This document shows, piece by piece, positions 43,148-51,495 of a stretch of DNA of 64,000 bases. Source of the stretch: Phycisphaerae bacterium (GTDB taxonomy: Bacteria > Planctomycetota > Phycisphaerae > UBA1845); contig JAJDDY010000058.1 of assembly GCA_029260075.1 (NCBI GenBank), forward strand, positions 172,236-236,235, given 5' to 3'. The position numbers and the translations under genes are program-made. Under the pieces are notes generated by a model that searched no databases, had not been told where the DNA came from, and saw only the letters and a program-made list of their open reading frames with translations. Position 1 is the first letter of the stretch; each line of letters begins with the position of its first letter.

Positions 43148-43645
43148 TTACTCCTCGAAAAGAGACGGTTGTCCAGGAATGTCCTGCGCTACGTGTTCCC
43201 GGACCTCCCGAATCTCTTCGATGAACTCGTCCACGGATTCGTATTTGCGGTGTACGCTCATAAATCGGACGTACGCTACGGGGTGCAGGCGGCGAAGACA
43301 ACGACCCACGTAGACGCCGATTTCGTTGGTCGTAACCTCTCGCTCGTGGTTGGCGAACAGTTCCTCTTCCACCTCGTTCAGCAGGCCTTGCAGTTGTTCT
43401 TCCGTGACGTCAAGCTTGTAGCTAGCCCGCTCCACACCGGCCATGATCTTTTCGCGGTTGTAGGGCACGCGCTGCTGATTGGCCTTGGTGACCATCAGAC
43501 GCAGCTCTTCCTCGACTCGTTCCTTGGTCGTGAAGCGACGATCGCACGACAGGCAAATCCGTCGGCGACGAATCGCAAGACCGCCTTCCGTGAGCCGCGA
43601 GTCAAGCACCTTGTTCCTGTTTTCTTTGCAAGATGGGCAGAGCAT
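43148..43645 (-). CDS. nrdR: Transcriptional repressor NrdR
   Basis: Global regulator of ribonucleotide reductase genes, sensing ATP/dATP. N-terminal zinc ribbon with C3-P-S-C6 and C31-L-S-C34 (MLCPSCKENRNKVLDS ... RRICLSCDRRFTT). Then the ATP-cone domain: LMVTKANQQRVPYNREKIMA, YVGRCLRRLHPVAYVRFMSV and the ending VDEFIEEIREV. At 165 aa it has the typical family length; the tail to GQPSLFEE is slightly extended. NrdR boxes would be expected upstream of nrd genes, none of which is in this window. It is divergent from the metallo-beta-lactamase-fold gene. Confidence 0.97.
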   Translation of the reverse strand: MLCPSCKENRNKVLDSRLTEGGLAIRRRRICLSCDRRFTTKERVEEELRLMVTKANQQRVPYNREKIMAGVERASYKLDVTEEQLQGLLNEVEEELFANHEREVTTNEIGVYVGRCLRRLHPVAYVRFMSVHRKYESVDEFIEEIREVREHVAQDIPGQPSLFEE

Positions 43646-43916
43646 ACGCTAAGACCCCAGTTGCGTTGGATCGCATTGAGGCTGAGGAACCAACCACAGC
43701 CGGGGCGACGTCCAACGTCTGGACGAGACGGAAGCGTATCGCCCCTGGATGCAGGGTGTCAAATCGCCTAACGTACGGTGCTGATCGCACAACCGGACGG
43801 TTACTCAGAAACGCCTTCGCTAACATGCGCGTCGGCGATCCGGCTTCATAGCCGGGGCACACGGTCGCGACGGTGTGGACGGGGGCGATCGATCCGCCGA
43901 GGAGACGACGGAGGAT

Positions 43917-44804
43917 ATGGGGCGACTCATTGAAAAGGAAGTTGCCGGCGTCAAGCTGGCCGGTTTTTCGCTCGCGGGCGAAGAGACGGTTGTGGCTGCG
44001 CCGGAGCTCAACATTTGCTTCGATGTCGGGCGTGCTCCGCGCGAGATTATCTCCATCGCCAACGTCTGCCTTTCGCATGGCCACATGGATCATGCCGCCG
44101 GGGTCGCGTACTACCTGTCACAGCGCAACTTCGTCGGCAACGCCCCGGGACGGGTGATCTGTCACGTGGCATTGGCTGGCGCGATCCAGCGACTGATGGG
44201 CGTATGGGCCGACATCGAACAGCACACATCGCCCGGCGTGATCATCGGCGTCGAACCGTTGGAAGATGTTCCGATTCGACGCGGGCTTGTCGTGAGGCCA
44301 TTCGAAGTCAACCACGGCGCTTCGGCGATGGGGTTCAGCGTGATCGAAGCTCGTCACAAGCTCAAACCGGAGTTCGTTGGTAAGACGGGGCCGCAACTGG
44401 TCGCCCTGAAGCGCGAAGGTGTCGAAATTGAACACCACACCGAGACGACGCTGGTCACGTATACCGGCGATACGGCGCTGGGCGAATACATGGAGCACGA
44501 CTTCGTCCGCAACAGTCGCGTGCTCGTTGTCGAGTGTACGTTCTTCGACACCGAGCACATTTCGCGCGCCCGCGCGGGTCGACACATTCATGTATGCGAC
44601 CTGCCACAGCTGCTGCGTTCCGCGCCGGAATCGGAGGTGTTGCTGACCCACCTGACAAGGCGCACGGACGTGCGTCAGGCCAAGAAAATCCTAGCCCAAT
44701 CGCTTGGCGCTAACGATATGGATCGCGTGAGATTTCTCATGGACCGGCCACCGAGGACAAATCGACAAACGCGACGAAGCACTACGGCACGTCGAGATGC
44801 GTGA
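43917..44804 (+). CDS. Metallo-beta-lactamase-fold hydrolase, RNase Z-like
   Basis: About 295 aa. The metal-binding signature SHGHMDHAAGVAYYL (HxHxDH) is present; further ligands are likely the histidine in VNHGASAMGFSV, the aspartate in TYTGDTALGEYM and the histidine in VLLTHLTRR. These spacings fit the RNase Z/ElaC-like branch rather than lactamases. It is shorter than true RNase Z and lacks a clear exosite arm, so tRNA processing is uncertain. ATG 43917 follows GGAGGAT closely; an earlier in-frame start at 43875 is possible. The C terminus is basic and low complexity (NRQTRRSTTARRDA). Confidence 0.8.
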   Translation: MGRLIEKEVAGVKLAGFSLAGEETVVAAPELNICFDVGRAPREIISIANVCLSHGHMDHAAGVAYYLSQRNFVGNAPGRVICHVALAGAIQRLMGVWADIEQHTSPGVIIGVEPLEDVPIRRGLVVRPFEVNHGASAMGFSVIEARHKLKPEFVGKTGPQLVALKREGVEIEHHTETTLVTYTGDTALGEYMEHDFVRNSRVLVVECTFFDTEHISRARAGRHIHVCDLPQLLRSAPESEVLLTHLTRRTDVRQAKKILAQSLGANDMDRVRFLMDRPPRTNRQTRRSTTARRDA

Positions 44805-44870
44805 CGTCGGGCCGGACGATGTTGACTGATGCGCTGGTCCCCAAGAATCTCTTCGCCCAATCGGCAATCG

Positions 44871-45070
44871 CTGGTGCGTGAATCCTTTCTCGCACCGACG
44901 TCTGCGGGAATCCTTTCCCATGCACTGCCAAAGTCGTGGAACACAGGATAGGAATCCTGCTTGCGGATCGGGACGAGATAGGAATCTCGTCCCAGCATAG
45001 ATAAGAATCTCGTCCCAGGAAGCTCGCCCCAAGCGGCCATGGATCACCGGCTGGAAGCCGGTGCCACACT
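44871..45070. repeat. Inverted composite array of hairpin repeats plus ACCGGCTGGAAGCCGGT copy
   Basis: Read on the minus strand this repeats the module order of 28509-28709: two GGGACGAGATTC...ATCTCGTCCC units (~45016-44968), GCAGGATTCCTATCCTGTG (~44964-44943), GGGAAAGGATTCCCGC (~44926-44908) and GGTGCGAGAAAGGATTCACG + CACC (44896-44871). On the plus strand 45039-45070 is a full copy of ATGGATCACCGGCTGGAAGC + CGGTGCCACAC. No gene is seen in 44805-45158. Confidence 0.85.
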
Positions 45071-45158
45071 TGGCGGCGCTGCACCTCGGATCACTGCCTA
45101 CAAATCTGGCGCCATATGTTGCATCGCTGCGCCGCCGATCCATTCGCGTTTAGGAGCC

Positions 45159-46376
45159 CTACTTACTCGTCTCCATCGCCTCATTTTCTCGGCGCACCCA
45201 GGTGTAGTTGTAGTCCTTGTCTTCCAGGTCTGAAGCCGCATCGGTCATGAGTAGTGGTTTGAACGTGTCGCACATGACAGCCAGCTCGTTGGTCTTGGGG
45301 ATGCCGATGCTCTTTTCGTACGTGCCGGGGTGCGGACCGTGGGGAACGCCCATGGGGTGCAGGCTTATCGATTGCTGATCGATGCCCTTGCGCGACGTGA
45401 AATTCCCCTCGACGTAGTACAGAATTTCGTCGCAGTCAACGCTAGCGTGGCCATATGGGCAGGGGATGGCTTTGTTGTCGCCGCTATCCCAGTAGTCGAC
45501 CTTACGTGGTACGAAGCTGCAGATGATGAACCCGCGTCCCGCGAAGGTGATGTGGATTGTGGGCGGTAGGTGGATCGCACCGGTGCGCGGCTGATAGTCG
45601 AGAATGTTGAAGGCTACCGGATAGGAATAGCCGTCCCAACCGACCACATCCCAGGGGAAATGCTGATAGTCGTGAACGCTGATGCGGTTGCCGAACTTGA
45701 CGACGAGCGGATAGGGGGCGTCGCCGTGTCGCTCGCGGTCGAATCTCAGTAGCTCCTCCGGCTTGCGGAAATCACGGTGACAATATGGCGCGTCCAACGT
45801 GATCTGCCCGGACTCGTTTCGGTATTGCTTCGGCACGTCGATATATGAATCCGACTCGAAAACCAAAAACGTGCCCGTGTCGCCGTCGGTGTGCAGGCGG
45901 TAGGGCGTGGCTTTGGGAATGATCACGTAGTCGTACTTCTTGAAGGGCAGGGGGCCGTACACCGTCTCGACCATGCCGCCGCCCTCGTACGCGAACCAGC
46001 ACTCGTCGCCGTCCGCGTTGGAAAACCATTCGTGACCGGCCGGTTGATTTGGTTTGCACACGCTGATGCGCACGTCGTCGTTCATCAGCACGGTTCGCCG
46101 CCCCGTGAGAAAATCGCCCTTGTGCGCAAGGTCTTGCGTGCGGATGTGGCGACGGTGCAGCGGTTGATCGTCGATCGGTGTCACGGGGCAAAAACCGGGC
46201 AATTCCATCGTGCGCACGGCGCACTCGTCGGTTGGCGGCACACGGTAATAGAGAATGCTGTAGGTGCTGTCGAACCCGACGCGCGTCATGCACTGCTCCA
46301 TCAGAAGCTTGCCCTCTTCGCGGTGGGCGACGTGGTGTTTCGGCGGTACGCTGCCGAGTTGATGATAATGAATCAT
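45159..46376 (-). CDS. hmgA: Homogentisate 1,2-dioxygenase
   Basis: Cupin iron dioxygenase opening the ring of homogentisate in tyrosine/phenylalanine degradation. Start ATG 46376 (MIHYHQLGSVPPKHH) follows GGAGTGAACAATCC and gives 405 aa. Typical regions: MTRVGFDSTYSILYYRVPPT, ECWFAYEGGGMVETVYGPL, FPWDVVGWDGYSYPVAFNIL and the metal-binding end SFVPRKVDYWD, with GVPHGPHPGTYEKSIG carrying ligand histidines. The fit is good along the whole length. It is separated from hpd only by a lipoprotein hydrolase gene on the same strand, so the three form a probable tyrosine-catabolism operon. Confidence 0.95.
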   Translation of the reverse strand: MIHYHQLGSVPPKHHVAHREEGKLLMEQCMTRVGFDSTYSILYYRVPPTDECAVRTMELPGFCPVTPIDDQPLHRRHIRTQDLAHKGDFLTGRRTVLMNDDVRISVCKPNQPAGHEWFSNADGDECWFAYEGGGMVETVYGPLPFKKYDYVIIPKATPYRLHTDGDTGTFLVFESDSYIDVPKQYRNESGQITLDAPYCHRDFRKPEELLRFDRERHGDAPYPLVVKFGNRISVHDYQHFPWDVVGWDGYSYPVAFNILDYQPRTGAIHLPPTIHITFAGRGFIICSFVPRKVDYWDSGDNKAIPCPYGHASVDCDEILYYVEGNFTSRKGIDQQSISLHPMGVPHGPHPGTYEKSIGIPKTNELAVMCDTFKPLLMTDAASDLEDKDYNYTWVRRENEAMETSK

Positions 46377-46443
46377 GGATTGTTCACTCCTATGTTGTCG
46401 GCACCGGCGAACTGAGTTCTTCTCGCGCAGGTAGCGGTCGTAT

Positions 46444-47244
46444 CTATTCGTCCTGGAGAAACGGTAGTATGAACTCGCGAAAATACGGCTTGGCCAGCGA
46501 GCCTTTGTGGCCGCCATTGTTGCCCCATCGGCGGTCGCCTTCTTGCCAATATAGCTGTCGTAGCCTGGATTGATCGTCGACCGGCTGGACAAAGCCCGAG
46601 TAACCGGCGCTCTGCGAAAACACGCGATCCATCGTACCATGACGTCGCGTGCCCTCGCGAAGGATGAGCGTATCCTTGTCGCTACTGTAGGCTAGGATGC
46701 CTTTCTCTGAGACTTGCATCGTCTTGGTCAGATCGTATTGCGGCGTTACCGCTCCGGACAGCAGAACCATGCCCCGCAAATGGAAATCTTCGGGCAGCGA
46801 CTCCGCAGCAAACACGGCCACGCCCACCCCGCCGGAGATGGCTACGACGTAGAGCTTGACGTCGGGATGTGTCCGTCGCCACGCTACGATTTGGTTGGCC
46901 AAGGCTTTCGCACGGGCCAGGTTGAGCGAGTACCGCTTCAGATTCGACAAGGCAAACGTGTACTGTTCGACCCGCGTCCAGTCGTATACCTGTGCTGACG
47001 TGTCGGCCAATTCGTTCTCGATCAAACGTTTGATGCTGCCAATCGACAGACCACTGCCCATGATTCCCGGTAGAACAACCACGTGCGTTGCGGCAGTCGT
47101 GTTCGAAATTCCTCGTGGCGCGGTGCAGCCGACACAACAAAGGGCGGCGCAGTACATGGCCAACGCTAGCGAGTAGGATTGCACCTGTCTGAACGAGGGG
47201 ACGAGATAGGAATCACGCCCCAGCATGCTTCTTCCACACCCCAT
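46444..47244 (-). CDS. Lipoprotein with alpha/beta-hydrolase fold
   Basis: A ~266-aa exported hydrolase-like protein. HVVVLPGIMGSGLSIGSI resembles the oxyanion-hole strand of lecithin:cholesterol acyltransferase-type or triacylglycerol lipases, and VVAISGGVGVAVFAAE would be the nucleophile elbow with Ala in the first Gly position. A lipobox-like CCVGC follows the hydrophobic LALAMYCAALC. ATG 47244 overlaps the TAA of hpd (TAATG), favouring coupled translation. Just after it the N-terminal residues MLGRDSYLVP are encoded by a copy of the GGGACGAGAT hairpin repeat. ATG 47226 inside the repeat or GTG 47184 are alternative starts. Link to tyrosine catabolism is positional only. Confidence 0.75.
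   Translation of the reverse strand: MGCGRSMLGRDSYLVPSFRQVQSYSLALAMYCAALCCVGCTAPRGISNTTAATHVVVLPGIMGSGLSIGSIKRLIENELADTSAQVYDWTRVEQYTFALSNLKRYSLNLARAKALANQIVAWRRTHPDVKLYVVAISGGVGVAVFAAESLPEDFHLRGMVLLSGAVTPQYDLTKTMQVSEKGILAYSSDKDTLILREGTRRHGTMDRVFSQSAGYSGFVQPVDDQSRLRQLYWQEGDRRWGNNGGHKGSLAKPYFREFILPFLQDE
47197..47226. repeat. GGGACGAGAT-type hairpin repeat at the 5' end of a CDS
   Basis: Minus strand: ATGCTGGGGCGTGATTCCTA then TCTCGTCCCC. Identical in its first 28 bases to the units at 28547-28575. It is read in frame as MLGRDSYLVP at the N terminus of the lipoprotein hydrolase. Confidence 0.8.
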
Positions 47245-48335
47245 TACAGATTGCCGCGAATTGCCTGCTCTTTTTCGAGACTTACGAACAGCGCCTTGAA
47301 GTTTCCGATTCCGAAACCGCGGCTGCCGTGTCGCTCGATCACTTCGAAGAACAGCGTCGGTCGGTCCTGAACCGGATGGGTGAAGATTTGCAGCAAGTAG
47401 CCGTCTTCGTCCTTGTCCACGAGAATGCCCAACTCTTGCAGCTTGTCCCAATCTTCGTCCACGTCGCCGACGCGTTCGCGCAGCGCGTCATAGTACGTAT
47501 CGGGCACTCTAAGGAAGTCGATGTCGCGCCTCCGCAGCTCCGTCACCGTGTCGTAGATGTTGCCCGTGCTCATTGCGATGTGTTGCACACCCGGTCCGTA
47601 GTAGTAGTCGAGGTATTCGTCGATTTGACTTTTCTTCTTACCGTCCGCCGGCTCGTTGATGGGGAACTTGCACTTGCCCGTGCCGTTCTCCATCACCTTG
47701 CTCATCAGCGCGCTGTACTCGGTGCTGATGTCCTTGTCGGTGAAGTGGGCGAGTTTCGAGAAGCCCATGACGTTGGCGTACCAGTCGGCCCAATAGTCCA
47801 TCTCGCCGAGGTACACATTGGTCACGACGTGATCGATGGCTGCCAATCCCACACCGGTAGAACCCCGAGCGTCAATCGCGTTGTACCCGGGCGCGAAGGG
47901 ACCGCGATAGCTCGTGCGATCCACGAAGCGAAAGACCGTGTCGCCGGCGTATTTGATTTCGCCGGTGATATACGTGCCGTGTTCGTCTTCTTCGGGCGTG
48001 GCCGGCTTGAGCACGGTGGCTCCACGGGACTTGGTCTCGCGAAGCGCAGCCTCCACATCGCCGACGGAAAGGGCAATGGCTTTGACACCGTCACCGTGCA
48101 GCGCGGCATGTCGCGCGATGGCGCTATCCGGCGTGAACGCGCTGGAGAACACGAAACGCACGTTGCCCTGTTGCATGACATAGCTCGCCCGTTCGCGATT
48201 GCCTGTTTCCATCCCGGACTTCGCGACCGGCGTGAAGCCGAACGTCTTGTCATAGAAGTGTGCGGCTTGTTTGGCGTTCCCGACGTAAAACTCGATGTGG
48301 TCATAGCCCTTGATGGGCAAGAAATCCTGGGTCAC
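47244..48335 (-). CDS. hpd: 4-hydroxyphenylpyruvate dioxygenase (HPPD)
   Basis: Fe(II) enzyme converting 4-hydroxyphenylpyruvate to homogentisate, the substrate of the homogentisate dioxygenase two genes downstream. Start is GTG 48335 (MTQDFLPIKGYDHIEF) behind AGGGGGTTGCT, giving 363 aa, the normal length; the longer open frame upstream is not conserved-looking. Metal ligands are visible as AIDHVVTNVYLGEM (His), PGVQHIAMSTGNIYD (His) and TLFFEVIERHGSRGFG (Glu); the last is the C-terminal gating helix region with GFGIGNFKALF. Its TAA overlaps the next ATG. Confidence 0.95.
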   Translation of the reverse strand: MTQDFLPIKGYDHIEFYVGNAKQAAHFYDKTFGFTPVAKSGMETGNRERASYVMQQGNVRFVFSSAFTPDSAIARHAALHGDGVKAIALSVGDVEAALRETKSRGATVLKPATPEEDEHGTYITGEIKYAGDTVFRFVDRTSYRGPFAPGYNAIDARGSTGVGLAAIDHVVTNVYLGEMDYWADWYANVMGFSKLAHFTDKDISTEYSALMSKVMENGTGKCKFPINEPADGKKKSQIDEYLDYYYGPGVQHIAMSTGNIYDTVTELRRRDIDFLRVPDTYYDALRERVGDVDEDWDKLQELGILVDKDEDGYLLQIFTHPVQDRPTLFFEVIERHGSRGFGIGNFKALFVSLEKEQAIRGNL

Positions 48336-48787
48336 AGCAACCCCCTGCAAGTCTTCACCGGTGATGTTCGCGTCAGCCGCTCGCGAAGCAGCTTGACCGT
48401 CCCGGGTGAGGCGGGGTGGTATCGGTCGACGCGCTGTTTGATTCGACCCACGAAGTATAGCGTGGTCACCAGCAAACACACGCCCGCCGCTCGATGTAGG
48501 CGCTGTCCACAAACGCACGTCTGCCGCGCGGATTTCGCCAGACCGCTCCAAACGACCACCGCGATTCTTGTCATCCACGCGCCGGGCTGCTAGAAGTCAT
48601 GCAAACAAGTGTAGCCCCAGCTACCATCAAGTGATTCGCGTAGCCCCGGCTGTCTGCCGGGTTCCGTGTAACCCCGGATGCGATCCGACCTCTTGTGTGG
48701 CAGCGGCTTCCAACCGGTGATCCATTGCCGCTTGTCCCCCCTTTTGAGGGGGCAAGCCCTCCGACCGTCGATCAGGAGAACCCCGTA
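48336..48787. other. 452-bp divergent intergenic region with repeats
   Basis: Between hpd and crcB. GTAGCCCCGGCTGTCTGCCG (48633-48652 area) is a short hairpin. 48694-48730 is an inverted copy of the ACCGGCTGGAAGCCGGT repeat. 48741-48765 forms CTTGTCCCCC-CTTTT-GAGGGGGCAAG. I looked for a fluoride riboswitch in front of crcB and did not find its conserved elements. The crcB ribosome site CAGGAG is at 48773-48778. Confidence 0.5.
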
Positions 48788-49171
48788 ATGTACAAGGTCG
48801 CCATGATCGCAGCCGGCGGAGCCGTCGGTGCGGTTCTTCGATATGGGCTTTCGGGCTGGACGCAGAAGCTGGCCAATGGGTCGTTTCCAGCCGGCACGCT
48901 CGCCGTCAACGTGGTGGGCTGTGGCCTCATGGGTCTGGCCGCCGCCTACTTCGCCGGTCCGCAACTCATTCGCGAGGAATACCGCATAGCCCTTCTCGTT
49001 GGCGTCCTCGGCGCGTTCACGACCTTCTCGACGTTCGGGTCTGAGACGATAGCGCTGGCAAGCGCCGGCCAACTCGGCCTCGCGGCGCTCAATGTTCTGG
49101 CAAGCAACGGTGTCGGCCTCGCGGCCGTGTGGATGGGCTATCGACTCGGCACAAAATGGTTTGGAGTGTAA
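48788..49171 (+). CDS. crcB: Fluoride channel CrcB/FluC
   Basis: Small dual-topology channel that exports fluoride. Four hydrophobic helices fit the 127 aa: MYKVAMIAAGGAVGAVLRYG, GTLAVNVVGCGLMGLAAAYF, IALLVGVLGAFTTFSTFGSE and ALNVLASNGVGLAAVWMGY. The family signature GxLGAFTTFSTF with the phenylalanine box and NVVGC with the pore asparagine are both present. Start ATG 48788 has AGGAG nine bases upstream; the frame open from 48695 reads through a repeat. The DUF190 gene follows 3 bases after the stop, a common pairing with crcB. Confidence 0.95.
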   Translation: MYKVAMIAAGGAVGAVLRYGLSGWTQKLANGSFPAGTLAVNVVGCGLMGLAAAYFAGPQLIREEYRIALLVGVLGAFTTFSTFGSETIALASAGQLGLAALNVLASNGVGLAAVWMGYRLGTKWFGV

Positions 49172-49174
49172 GTC

Positions 49175-49519
49175 ATGAAGATTCCAGAAGACGGATTCTT
49201 GCTTCGTGTGTTTCTCGGCGAGGGCGACAGATGGCAGGGTAAGCCGCTGTACGAAGCCATCGTCATAAAGGCCCGCGAGCTTCATATGGCCGGCGCCACG
49301 GTCCTTCGCGGCCCCATGGGGTTCGGAGCGAAGAGCCGCTTGCACACGACCAAAATCCTCCGCCTGTCCGAAGACCTTCCGGTCGTCATCGAACTCGTCG
49401 ACAGCAAGGAAAAAATCGACGAACTGCTCCCGCACATCGACGAGATGGTTACGGACGGTCTCGTCACGCTTGAGCGAGTGAAGGTGATCAAATACCGAGC
49501 GGACCCGCCGGAGGTGTGA
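49175..49519 (+). CDS. DUF190 protein, CrcB-associated
   Basis: A 114-aa PII-like small protein. Recognisable DUF190 elements are LLRVFLGEGDRWQGKPLYEA, IVIKARELHMAGATVLRGPM, GFGAKSRLHTTKILRLSEDL and PVVIELVDSKEKIDELLPHI. The family is frequently encoded next to crcB and is thought to modulate fluoride export, though its mechanism is not well established. ATG 49175 is 3 bases after the crcB stop, so the two are co-translated. The frame continues open after its TGA into a zinc-ribbon sequence. Confidence 0.9.
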   Translation: MKIPEDGFLLRVFLGEGDRWQGKPLYEAIVIKARELHMAGATVLRGPMGFGAKSRLHTTKILRLSEDLPVVIELVDSKEKIDELLPHIDEMVTDGLVTLERVKVIKYRADPPEV

Positions 49520-49639
49520 TGCAAGCGACGAATCCCTGGCCTGTTCGCTCGCTGCGACTACGAATTCAAGGGTTTGCCGGAACCGCGATGTCCCGAGTGC
49601 GGGGCCACATTCGACCCGTCCGGATTAGGTGATTCGTAG
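49520..49639 (+). pseudogene. Zinc-ribbon remnant in frame after the DUF190 stop
   Basis: Directly after the TGA of the DUF190 gene the same frame reads on for 39 codons to TAG at 49637-49639. It includes ARCDYEFKGLPEPRCPECGA, then TFDP. The 'CxYxxxGLPEPRCPECG-xFDP' pattern is the start of many Phycisphaerae zinc-ribbon proteins. No in-frame ATG precedes it; the ATG overlapping the TGA (49519) is in another frame, and one inserted base near 49540 would explain this. Probably a truncated, frameshifted remnant; stop-codon readthrough is a less likely alternative. Confidence 0.5.
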
Positions 49640-49759
49640 CCGCGGCGTTTTGACCGGCGGGGTGGCGGTGTGTTGCACGACCTTCGGGGCCGGTGACTGC
49701 GAAGGCGAGCGCAAATCGCTTTGCTGAGACGACGTTTCGGACGGCCATTGCAGGGGCTG

Positions 49760-51103
49760 CTATGCGTTGCTTGGCCGGCGACGGAAGCAGACTTTTCCTG
49801 CCGCTAGAAGCAACAGGACCAGGATCGCGAGTCCCCAGGTGTTGACGGTTGGAACGGGCTCCGACGCAACGACGAAGGCGTATGCGGCCCCGGAATCAAC
49901 GCCGGCTCCGTCGCTGAGTGAGCCCGCGAGCAGAGCGAATTGAGGACTGACCGCTACAGACTTGATCCAACCGACCAAGTCGCCCGCAGCCGCGTCGGGG
50001 GCGGTGAGCTTTGCGACCTCCGTCCACGTGGTCCCGCTGCGTCGAAAGAGATAGCCCGCGCCGGAGTTGATGCATCCCGGATCGCCGACGCAGCCGCCGT
50101 CTACTCCCGCGGCGCCAACGAGCACGGTGTTTCCATCAATGGCGACGAAACCGAATTGGTCGCCGGGCTGGCCGTCTGACGACATGAGCTTGGCTTCTTG
50201 GACCCATGTCGAACCGTCGCGACGGAACACATACGCCGATCCGGCAGGATCGTCGCCTGTCGAACCGAATACCACACGGTTGCTGCTGATCTTCGAGTCG
50301 AACGCCGCCCCGTCACCCGCCGCCGCATCCGCAGCGACAAGCTTGGCCTCCTCAATCCAGTTGAACCCGTCGTAGCGAAATATGTACGCGGCGCCGGAGT
50401 TGCAATTGGGGTCGGCGGGGCAGGCGTCGTCGTCACGGTGTGATCCGACGACCAGACGGTCACCCTCGACGGAGACGGAAATTCCGAACTGGTCGCCAGC
50501 TTCGGCGTCGGACGCGATGAGCTTGGTCTCTTGTTGCCACACGCTGCCCGTGCGCCTGTAGACATAGGCGGCACCCGCCCACGTTCCGCCTTGGCTGTCC
50601 AGCGGGGCGCCGCCAACAGCGACGTCGCCGTCAACGGCGGCGGAAATTCCAAGCTGGCCGTTCGTAGCATCCGCAGCCTGTAGCTTGGCCTCTTGCATCC
50701 ACGTGGTACCGTTCCACCGGAACACGTAGAGCGCACTACCTCCCGTCGCCTTGCCAGCGACGATGACATTACCACTGACGCCCGTGGCGCCGCCAAAGAA
50801 TGTGCCGGCTTGGCGAATCGTCGGGGTGAGCTTCTGCTCCATGACCCAACCTATTCCGTCCCATCGATAGACATAGGCCGCCCCGCACTTGTCCCCGAGG
50901 GAGCACCCTTGTTTGAACGCTCCGAAAACCGCCACGTCGCCGTCAACCGAAACGGCTCGGCCGAACTCGTCGCCGACTGTTACATCTGCCGGAACGAGCT
51001 TGGCTACCGGAAACTGAGCGCGGGCGAGGGTCGCGCCCAGACAGATATATGCGACTGAAGCCAAGAAGCCCCAACGGATCCGAATAGTTGATGACATGAG
51101 CAT
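49760..51103 (-). CDS. FG-GAP repeat surface protein with IPTL-CTERM signal
   Basis: About 447 aa. Start ATG 51103 follows GGAGGGAAGAA; a signal peptide runs to ATLARAQ. At least seven FG-GAP-like repeats of about 55 residues follow, each of the kind DEFGRAVSVDGDVAVFGAF then GAAYVYRWDG...W...KL, as in predicted beta-propellers of surface proteins. The C terminus VPTVNTWGLAILVLLLLAA followed by GKVCFRRR is an IPTL-CTERM sorting signal, a variant of PEP-CTERM. Role unknown; adhesion or structural function at the surface is the usual inference. Confidence 0.85.
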   Translation of the reverse strand: MLMSSTIRIRWGFLASVAYICLGATLARAQFPVAKLVPADVTVGDEFGRAVSVDGDVAVFGAFKQGCSLGDKCGAAYVYRWDGIGWVMEQKLTPTIRQAGTFFGGATGVSGNVIVAGKATGGSALYVFRWNGTTWMQEAKLQAADATNGQLGISAAVDGDVAVGGAPLDSQGGTWAGAAYVYRRTGSVWQQETKLIASDAEAGDQFGISVSVEGDRLVVGSHRDDDACPADPNCNSGAAYIFRYDGFNWIEEAKLVAADAAAGDGAAFDSKISSNRVVFGSTGDDPAGSAYVFRRDGSTWVQEAKLMSSDGQPGDQFGFVAIDGNTVLVGAAGVDGGCVGDPGCINSGAGYLFRRSGTTWTEVAKLTAPDAAAGDLVGWIKSVAVSPQFALLAGSLSDGAGVDSGAAYAFVVASEPVPTVNTWGLAILVLLLLAAGKVCFRRRPSNA

Positions 51104-51495
51104 TTCTTCCCTCCCACACTTCTCCCATATGCCGATCGCACGATCCCCCATTTTACCGAGCGAGCGATGGAAATACAAGAAAAATAGCTCTCGGCGCAGC
51201 AGGATGAGCGGTTTCTTTCTTGGAGCGTGTCTTGAAAGGGCTGTTTCGAACCCAGCCGCGACCGTCAGGGAGCGGTCTTCGCACTTGAAACCGGACCGTT
51301 CTCTTGCGGACGCGGGTCCGCAAGAAACTTCTCCAACACCTTGCTAGAAGCCTCTAACAGCCTGTTGAACAAGGCGAATATTAAATCAGGTCGCGGCGAA
51401 CCCGCCCGTGACAACGCGACTTGTCCCGGTCAAGAGGCGGAAATCGCTAATGGATCACCGGCTGGAAGCCGGTGCCACACTCTTTCAACAGCCGA
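51104..51495. other. Intergenic region filled with dispersed repeats
   Basis: 51248-51320 is a GAGCCGCG-family palindrome (left arm CCAGCCGCGACCGTCAGGG). 51356-51370 is AACAGCCTGTTGAAC. 51399-51495 is the composite repeat shared with 20744-20839, including ATGGATCACCGGCTGGAAGC (51450-51469). Its right end supplies the nhaC stop codon. No gene. Confidence 0.7.

Noticed and set aside
47328..48593. 421-aa open frame on the plus strand
   Set aside because: Antisense to hpd, which has complete family motifs.
48600..48787. Possible fluoride riboswitch ahead of crcB
   Set aside because: The conserved elements of the crcB motif are not found; the sequence is a dispersed repeat plus a CCCCC/GGGGG hairpin.
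48590..49435. 281-aa open frame on the minus strand
   Set aside because: Antisense to crcB and DUF190, both of which are solid.
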